Source: Gracilibacillus timonensis (lineage in GTDB: Bacteria; Bacillota; Bacilli; Bacillales; Amphibacillaceae). From it: a DNA stretch of 64,000 nt. The stretch lies in contig NZ_FLKH01000012.1 of assembly GCF_900086715.1 (NCBI RefSeq), forward strand, positions 1,674,001 to 1,738,000. Reading direction: 5' to 3'. The notes beneath the pieces were generated by a model, which saw only the letters and a list, made by a program, of their open reading frames with translations, made no database searches and was not told the origin of the DNA. How positions within the stretch are numbered: position 1 is the stretch's first letter; each line of letters begins with the position of its first letter. The position numbers were made by a program, and so were the translations under genes. This document shows, one piece after another, positions 54,375-64,000 of this stretch.

Positions 54375-55631
54375 ATGTACGACGTTGCTATCATCGGTGG
54401 AGGACCTTCAGGGTTAATGGCAGCTATTGCAGCCGCTGAACAAGGTGCTCACACCTTACTAATCGATAAAGGAAATAAACTCGGAAAAAAATTAGCGATA
54501 TCTGGAGGTGGAAGATGTAATGTGACCAATCGGTTGCCTGCCGATGAAGTGATTCGCCATATTCCAGGCAATGGCCGCTTTCTCTACAGTGCTTTTTCCA
54601 CTTTTGATAATTATGACATTATTGATTATTTTGAAGGATTGGGAGTTGCCTTAAAAGAAGAAGATCACGGCCGTATGTTTCCCGTTAGCAATCAAGCAAA
54701 TGATGTGGTGAACGCCCTACTACAACAATTAGATCGTCTATCCGTAACCGTCAGAAAAAACACGACTGTTCAAGCGATTGACTATGGAGAGAGTCATCAT
54801 CGCATTATTCTTGCAGATAAGGAAAACATCCAAACCAAGACCGTCGTGGTTGCTGCTGGTGGAAAAGCAGTTCCACATACCGGATCTAACGGAGACGCAT
54901 ATCCATGGGCAAAAAAGGCTGGGCATACCATTACGACGTTATATCCGACAGAAGTACCCATCGTTTCCAATGAAGCATTTATTCGTAATAAACAATTACA
55001 AGGCACTGCCCTACGTGATGTTGCCCTCTCGGTTTATAATCAGAAAGGAAAAAAGGTAATCACTCATCGGATGGATATGCTCTTTACACATTTTGGCATA
55101 TCCGGACCAGCCGTATTACGATGTTCCCAATTCATCGTAAAATTGTTTATGCAAGGCGAGCAACAAGTGAAAGTAAGCATTGACTTGTGCCCAGATAAAA
55201 CCGAGCAAGAAATCACCAACCAACTTCAGCATTTAATGAAAGAACATCCCAAAAGGACGTTTAGAAAGAGCGTAAAAGGAATAGCCCCTGAACGATTGTT
55301 AGATTATTTGTTTGATTTTCTGGAAATAGACCCAACGATTAATGGAGCCAATCTTTCAAACGAAACGTTATCCTCTTTCGTTTACAGCTTAAAACACTTC
55401 AGTTTCTATGTACATGACAGTCTACCATTTAAAAAAGCATTTGTAACAGGTGGAGGTGTGTCGATCAAAGAAATCACCCCAAATACCATGAGATCGAAGT
55501 GTATGGATGGATTATATTTTTGCGGTGAAGTTCTCGATATACATGGTTATACTGGTGGTTATAATATCACTTCTGCACTAGTCACGGGAAGGATAGCTGG
55601 CATGAATGCTGCCTGGGAAAGCTTTTCGTAA
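54375..55631 (+). CDS. ytfP: HI0933-like NAD(P)/FAD-dependent oxidoreductase YtfP
   Basis: A 418-residue flavoprotein of the BaiN/HI0933 family. An N-terminal FAD Rossmann motif [20 protein letters not shown] (residues 4-23), then [14 protein letters not shown] near 40, [20 protein letters not shown] near 155 and [20 protein letters not shown] near 385 which closes the FAD site. Some members reduce bile acids or act on flavin substrates, but the role of YtfP is unknown. AGGAAATGAACC precedes the ATG. Confidence 0.93.
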   Translation: MYDVAIIGGGPSGLMAAIAAAEQGAHTLLIDKGNKLGKKLAISGGGRCNVTNRLPADEVIRHIPGNGRFLYSAFSTFDNYDIIDYFEGLGVALKEEDHGRMFPVSNQANDVVNALLQQLDRLSVTVRKNTTVQAIDYGESHHRIILADKENIQTKTVVVAAGGKAVPHTGSNGDAYPWAKKAGHTITTLYPTEVPIVSNEAFIRNKQLQGTALRDVALSVYNQKGKKVITHRMDMLFTHFGISGPAVLRCSQFIVKLFMQGEQQVKVSIDLCPDKTEQEITNQLQHLMKEHPKRTFRKSVKGIAPERLLDYLFDFLEIDPTINGANLSNETLSSFVYSLKHFSFYVHDSLPFKKAFVTGGGVSIKEITPNTMRSKCMDGLYFCGEVLDIHGYTGGYNITSALVTGRIAGMNAAWESFS

Positions 55632-55713
55632 ACTCAGTCTATTGCATTGACTATAAGATTATTTTTTTGATAAAATTTTTATAATAGAAGAATTTATTCG
55701 GAGGTGCGCCGTT

Positions 55714-55932
55714 ATTTTCACAAATATCTTATTAGTAATGTTGATGATAGTCGGTGTGTTATTGTTTGTTGATGGGGTACAAAAACATTCTCAGCTTTCC
55801 CTTTTATTTGCTGGGATAGCCATCTTAGCTCCTATTTTCTACTTTGTTAACTGGACCGTCTTTTTACCTCTTGTACCAGTAATAGCTTTGGCTCTTTCGC
55901 TTCTTGTAAAGAAACAATTTCATACCGCTTAA
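55714..55932 (+). CDS. Small membrane protein with two predicted helices, possible AUU start
   Basis: About 72 residues made of three closely packed hydrophobic segments (ILLVMLMIVGVLLFV, LSLLFAGIAILAPIFYFV, VFLPLVPVIALALSLLV) and a basic end KKQFHTA. The only strong ribosome site, GGAGGTG (55700-55706), is 7 nt before an ATT codon in frame (IFTNILLVMLM). The first in-frame ATG (55738) is 31 nt past that site. Either an unusual AUU start or a point change of ATG is likely. The family is not recognised; it follows ytfP by 82 bp and has its own terminator. Confidence 0.55.
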   Translation: MFTNILLVMLMIVGVLLFVDGVQKHSQLSLLFAGIAILAPIFYFVNWTVFLPLVPVIALALSLLVKKQFHTA

Positions 55933-55933
55933 C

Positions 55934-55965
55934 AACAGACCCTTTTCCTAGGGTCTGTTTGTTTG
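55934..55965 (+). terminator. Terminator after the small membrane gene
   Basis: Arms AACAGACCC / GGGTCTGTT around a short loop, followed by TGTTTG. Confidence 0.8.
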
Positions 55966-56260
55966 GCATCGACGCATATTTTTATTGTCACGCCCTATTC
56001 ACTATCGGGTTTTAACGAAATTTTTTTAACATTAAAAACTTAAGAACAATAGCTCATGAATAATGTAATGAAATAATTCCTGTATCCATAAGGTAATTAT
56101 TCACCCGGTTTAGCGGGGCAAAGATCAAATATACTAATAACATTTTTTTATGCTATGTCAGCCCTTTATTATTTTAGAAATCAATTTTTCCAAATACTAT
56201 CTAATCATATGTCATAGAATAGATAGTAGTCTAAAACCATAAAGGGAAGAAAACTTTCCA
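55966..56260. other. Intergenic region before the broken gene
   Basis: AT-rich; no gene or repeat recognised. A weak AAGGGAAG ribosome site for the broken gene lies at its right end. Confidence 0.4.
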
Positions 56261-56818
56261 ATGAAAAATATACTAAAAACCATTTTATTATTTACATTTA
56301 TGCTTTTAAGTCGGGCTTCCCTCCTCATTTGCAAAACACTTGAAAACACAGATGATAGAAAGTAATCAATCCAGTGTATTTGCTCAACTTCAAGAGACCG
56401 CTTTAGATTACTACCATTTAACATTGGAAATGAAAAATAAGACAGGTAGAATGCTGTCACAACAAAAGTAATACACAACAATGATGAGCAAAGAAAAGAA
56501 TATTGCGAAGATCACCTTTATACATCCACCGAGACAGATCCAGAAAAACAGAACCCATTGAAAGATTTAATGAAAGAGATAAACCACCAACAACCTGATA
56601 TTATCAAAAGGATTGTAAGTAATGAATGCGAGGATAAAGACATCATGAAAATCACTGTTGGTGGGGCAGAAAATAGTACAAAAGAAAAAATACGAGCTAT
56701 GGATTTATTCACAGAGATTTTAAAAACATCTGTTACGAAAAATATTAAAAACTCTGCTGTTTTGTCATTGACTAGTTTGCTTTCAACAATTTTTCATTCA
56801 CTGAAAAAATCAGTTTGA
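56261..56818 (+). pseudogene. Frameshifted remnant of a signal-peptide-bearing protein
   Basis: Three plus-strand segments in different frames read as one protein: MKNILKTILLFTFMLLS (signal-like), then FAKHLKTQMIESNQSSVFAQ to about residue 70, then an acidic segment (QRKEYCEDHLYTSTETDPEK, later MKITVGGAENSTKEKI) ending at a TGA. At least two frame changes, near 56325 and 56470, would join them. A Lys/Asn-rich, secreted protein of unknown family is suggested. It could also be sequencing error. It lies downstream of the rRNA operon, facing it. Confidence 0.55.
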
Positions 56819-56858
56819 ACCATTGTTCTGCCAAATGAATTTTTAGATTTATTCTTAC

Positions 56859-56899
56859 AAAAACCCCTCATTAGCACCAATGACTAATAAGGGGTTTTG
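56859..56899 (-). terminator. rRNA operon terminator
   Basis: Minus strand: AAAACCCCTTATTAG, loop, CTAATGAGGGGTTTT, followed by T; it sits 11 bp after the 5S gene. Confidence 0.92.
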
Positions 56900-56909
56900 A
56901 TATCATATT

Positions 56910-57025
56910 GCCTGGCAACGTCCTACTCTTGCAGGGGAAACCCCCAACTACCATGGGCGCTGAAGAGCTTAACTACTGTGTTCGGCATGGGAACAGGTGG
57001 GACCTCTTCGCTATCGTCACCAGAC
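56910..57025 (-). rRNA. 5S ribosomal RNA
   Basis: About 116 nt. On the minus strand it opens TCTGGTGACGATAGCGAAGA, has the conserved CCGAACACAG...GTTAAGC, and closes GTTGCCAGGC, which pairs with the 5' end. It is the last gene of the operon; ends are estimated to within a few bases. Confidence 0.97.
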
Positions 57026-57141
57026 TTTCTTTCGATAAGGACAAGACATATTATAACGCATGCCTTATACGAAATGCAAGTGTTTTTTATATACTTTCAA
57101 AACTAGATAAGAATTCATCTGACAAGCCAACATCATGTATA

Positions 57142-61798
<4,657 letters not shown>

Positions 61799-61918
61799 GT
61801 TTGTACTTGTGCTCGCTTTTGACAAGCTAGCTTTTTGCTTTTCTTCTTACACATACTGGTTGTTTTGTTCAGTTTTCAATGATCAATGTGTTACCCTGTC
61901 GTTTTTAGCGACCTCTTA

Positions 61919-61947
61919 AATATACCACGTACTTAAAAGGAAGTCAA
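61919..61947 (-). promoter_or_regulatory. rRNA operon promoter
   Basis: Minus strand TTGACT, a 17-bp spacer and TATATT, with an AT-rich UP-like stretch (AAATTAAAAAAATTA) immediately upstream. The implied 5' leader is about 110 nt. Confidence 0.85.
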
Positions 61948-62056
61948 TAATTTTTTTAATTTATGAAACATTCATTTCAGTGCGTTCAACACTCGCTAAA
62001 AAGCGACTTTCTTATTCTGCCATAACTATTGCGGAAATGCAATGATTTTTTCAATA

Positions 62057-62102
62057 TTTCTCGGTATTGTTCCTAAAATAGTTTAAACTTTCTCGGTATT
62101 GT
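62057..62102. repeat. 14-bp direct repeat spaced 32 bp, upstream of the rRNA promoter
   Basis: TTTCTCGGTATTGT occurs at 62057-62070 and again at 62089-62102, about three helical turns apart. A separate 8-bp hairpin (CTATCTAT / ATAGATAG, 62190-62215) lies nearby. These fill the 484-bp gap between 16S and the SDR gene, with the rRNA promoter. Role unknown. Confidence 0.85.
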
Positions 62103-62221
62103 ATATTTTCCCGCGGCATCAAATCCATAAACATAGATAGAAATTTTGGTTTTCTCATTTTTCTTTCTCGGCTCTACATCACTCCGAGGCTATCTATTTC
62201 CTTCCATATAGATAGACACAC

Positions 62222-62268
62222 AAAAACATTTCCATCCTTAAATATTGGTTAAACGGGGATGTTTTTTA
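62222..62268 (-). terminator. Terminator of the SDR gene
   Basis: Arms AAAACATTTCC / GGGGATGTTTT (with G-T type pairs) around a 20-nt AT-rich loop; T run on the minus strand. 15 bp after the SDR stop. Confidence 0.75.
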
Positions 62269-62282
62269 TACTGGCTTCTTAC

Positions 62283-62990
62283 TTAAACTGGACGAACGGT
62301 TATTTCGTTTACGTTCACATAGTCTGGTTGTGTTACCGCATATATCACTGCTTTTGCTATGTCCTGTGTCTCTAATTTTTTACGATCATTATTCGATGAA
62401 GTGACATCAGAAATAGCAGTGTCCACCATTCCTGGTGAAATATTGGTTACACGGACTCCTGTTCTAGCCAATTCTTTTTCCAAACCTGTAGAAATGGCAC
62501 GAACCGCAAATTTTGTTGCACTATAGACCGTACTTACCTTGGTTACTTCCAGACCTGAAACAGAGGCGATGTTAATAATATGACCACTTGAACGCTCCAG
62601 CATAGTTGGCAAGACAGCATGGATACCAAAAAGCATTCCTTTGATATTAACGTCAATCATCGTTTCCCATTCTTCTATTTTCCCTGAACGAACAGCAGCG
62701 GAAAGCATTTGGCCTGCATTATTCACTAAAAAATCCACATGATGGAAGGCTTCTTCCGCTTTTTTAACTAAGATTTCTATCTCTTGTTTATTGGTTACAT
62801 CCGTCTGGGCCGTTACTACCTTTCCATTACCTTCTGCTTTTATTTCTTTCTCTACTTCTAGCAATTTCGCTTTACTTCGGGCAGCTAACACAACATTGGC
62901 GCCCTCTTTAGCAAGTTCTTTTGCAATACCGACTCCAATCCCACTGCTTGCTCCTGTAATGATCGCTGTTTTACCTTGTAATAAATCCAT
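62283..62990 (-). CDS. Short-chain dehydrogenase/reductase (SDR family)
   Basis: A 235-residue classical SDR. Cofactor motif TGASSGIGVGIA (about residues 13-24), NNAG near 90, catalytic Ser in IASVSGLEV near 142 and YSATK near 155 (Tyr and Lys). The Arg after the second strand (VVLAARSKAKL) suggests NADP(H). It would oxidise or reduce a carbonyl of unknown compound; B. subtilis relatives include YdaD/YoxD-like proteins. It lies 42 bp downstream of the acetyltransferase gene on the same strand, so co-transcription is possible. Confidence 0.92.
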   Translation of the reverse strand: MDLLQGKTAIITGASSGIGVGIAKELAKEGANVVLAARSKAKLLEVEKEIKAEGNGKVVTAQTDVTNKQEIEILVKKAEEAFHHVDFLVNNAGQMLSAAVRSGKIEEWETMIDVNIKGMLFGIHAVLPTMLERSSGHIINIASVSGLEVTKVSTVYSATKFAVRAISTGLEKELARTGVRVTNISPGMVDTAISDVTSSNNDRKKLETQDIAKAVIYAVTQPDYVNVNEITVRPV

Positions 62991-63032
62991 TTTTACATCC
63001 TCCTTTGATATCGCATATGTATCTATTCATTG

Positions 63033-63647
63033 TTAACTAAAGTGGATCCCTTCATCAATTTCCTTGTCTTTATTATAATATTTCATGTCATTCTCATTAA
63101 TTTCCCTCATGATCTTGCATGGGCTGCCGACTGCCACCACGTTTGCTGGAAGATCTTTTGTAACCACACTTCCGGCACCAATCACAGTATTTTCCCCAAT
63201 ACGAACACCTGGTAAGATAATAGCACCTGCGCCAATCCATACATTATTCTCCACTACCACTGGAAGGTTGTATTGTGCTGCTTTTCTCCGCAATTCTGGA
63301 TGAATCGGATGCGTCCCGGCGTCAATCGTCACATTAGGGCCGATTAATACGTTATTTCCTATATGAATATCCGTGTCATCTACCAACGTCAGGTTGAAAT
63401 TGGCATAGACATCGTTTCCAACATGTGTATGTCGCCCCCAATTGGCATGAAGTGGTGGTTCAATATAAACATTAGTGCCTACCTTGGCAAACAATTTATC
63501 TAAGAGTTCTGCTCTCTTCTCCACTTCAGAAGGTCTAGTATGGTTAAAGTCATATAATACGTCTAAGCATTGCACCTGTTCTTTCATTAGATCTTCATCA
63601 TTACAATAATACAACTCTCCGTTTTTCATTTTTTCCTTAATGGTCAT
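63033..63647 (-). CDS. maa: Maltose/galactoside O-acetyltransferase (left-handed beta-helix)
   Basis: A 204-residue LacA/Maa-type acetyltransferase. An N-terminal Mac domain (MTIKEKMKNGELYYCNDEDL) precedes hexapeptide repeats. The catalytic His lies in DAGTHPIHPELRR (about residues 111-123); VWIGAGAIILPGVRIGENTV, then VGSPCKI near the end are diagnostic. Acetyl-CoA donates to a sugar hydroxyl. I choose the ATG 9 nt after AGGAG over one two codons earlier. It precedes an SDR gene. Confidence 0.9.
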   Translation of the reverse strand: MTIKEKMKNGELYYCNDEDLMKEQVQCLDVLYDFNHTRPSEVEKRAELLDKLFAKVGTNVYIEPPLHANWGRHTHVGNDVYANFNLTLVDDTDIHIGNNVLIGPNVTIDAGTHPIHPELRRKAAQYNLPVVVENNVWIGAGAIILPGVRIGENTVIGAGSVVTKDLPANVVAVGSPCKIMREINENDMKYYNKDKEIDEGIHFS

Positions 63648-63888
63648 ATGCATTCACTCCTATTTTTGTTTGTCGAACATGAAAGGGGGAATTCTATTTA
63701 TCTCTCTAACTTCATTATACTTTACATCAACTTAACTACAAGACATTAGAAGTGTATGTTACATAGACCAGACACAAGAATAACGTTATTTTTAAAGTGA
63801 CTCCCGTTGATTTTCGCTACTTAATAATGTCAGATATAATTAACAAAAGCAATTTATATATTGCACTCCATAAAGTAGGTTAAGCAAA

Positions 63889-64000
63889 TGAGAAATAATG
63901 TGAAAATAACCCGTGTAAAAACGTCTATAACCCAGCAACAATTAGCAAAACGAGTAGGTGTAACGAGGCAGACGATTGGTTTGATCGAGAAAGGGGAATA
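63889..64000 (+). CDS. Small XRE-family DNA-binding regulator (C-terminus outside window)
   Basis: The first 37 codons are visible: MRNNVKITRVKTSITQQQLA followed by KRVGVTRQTIGLIEKGEY. This is a complete helix-turn-helix of the kind found in 60-70-residue Cro/XRE regulators that often sit next to a small membrane protein. TATAAT at 63835-63840 may be its -10 box. The gene continues beyond the right edge, so length and partners are not known. Confidence 0.85.

Overview
The window is a 64 kb chromosomal segment from a low-GC, endospore-forming Firmicute of the family Bacillaceae. Gene order follows the Bacillus subtilis ytfP-to-ytfJ region almost gene for gene, read right to left: ytfP, ytgP, rsuA-type, ytzE, ytlP, ytlQ, ytmP, ytzH, trmB, ytzB, ytoP, ytpP, ytpQ, ytpR, ytpT/sftA, murC, ytxG, ytxH, ytxJ, aroA, ccpA, motP, motS, acuC, acuB, acuA, tyrS, rpsD, ytsP, ezrA, nifZ, thiI, SASP, ytcJ, ytdI, ytfI, ytfJ. 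A sodium-type MotPS stator, SASP, YtfJ/GerW and bacilliredoxin-type YtxJ all fit a Bacillaceae, possibly a halotolerant genus. Genus and species cannot be fixed from reading alone.

Layout. 1-8.6 kb: sporulation gene ytfJ (cut by the window edge), ytfI, NAD kinase, amidohydrolase, SASP, the thiI-nifZ thiolation pair and ezrA. 8.8-11.4 kb: free-methionine-sulfoxide reductase, rpsD with its leader, and a small membrane protein/acetyltransferase pair. 11.5-16 kb: sodium:alanine symporter and an AraC-regulated pair of sugar-type oxidoreductases. 16-26.5 kb: tyrS with a T-box, a class A penicillin-binding protein (where B. subtilis has acsA), acuABC, motPS and ccpA. 27-34.2 kb: a module absent from this place in B. 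subtilis, with a nuclease/phosphoesterase pair, an N-acetylglucosamine-type PTS operon (IIA, antiterminator, IIBC) and the two-subunit serine dehydratase. 34.5-55.9 kb: aroA, a large FtsA-like protein, the stress-type ytxGHJ operon, murC, sftA and the ytp-ytf housekeeping genes. 56-62 kb: a broken gene and a 16S-23S-5S rRNA operon without tRNAs, on the minus strand. 62-64 kb: SDR dehydrogenase, sugar O-acetyltransferase and the start of a small XRE regulator.

Regulation that can be read directly includes a T-box before tyrS, an S4-type leader before rpsD, a RAT/terminator plus a NagR-like operator before the PTS operon, a cre box before acuA, a sigma-B-type promoter before ytxGHJ, a sigma-G-type promoter before the SASP gene, and sigma-A promoters before ytsP, rpsD and the rRNA operon.

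The most unusual signal is a family of short hairpin repeats (ATGACGGCC/GGCCGTCAT cores with a 7-nt spacer and compensatory base changes). They occupy every convergent intergenic gap longer than about 100 bp between intact protein genes, and form a 51-bp tandem array at 38.2 kb. Other items are a perfect 42-bp palindrome near 26.86 kb, an FtsA-like ATPase with repeated beta-rich C-terminal modules, and an altered GGDG motif in the NAD kinase. No mobile element, CRISPR array or tRNA gene was seen.
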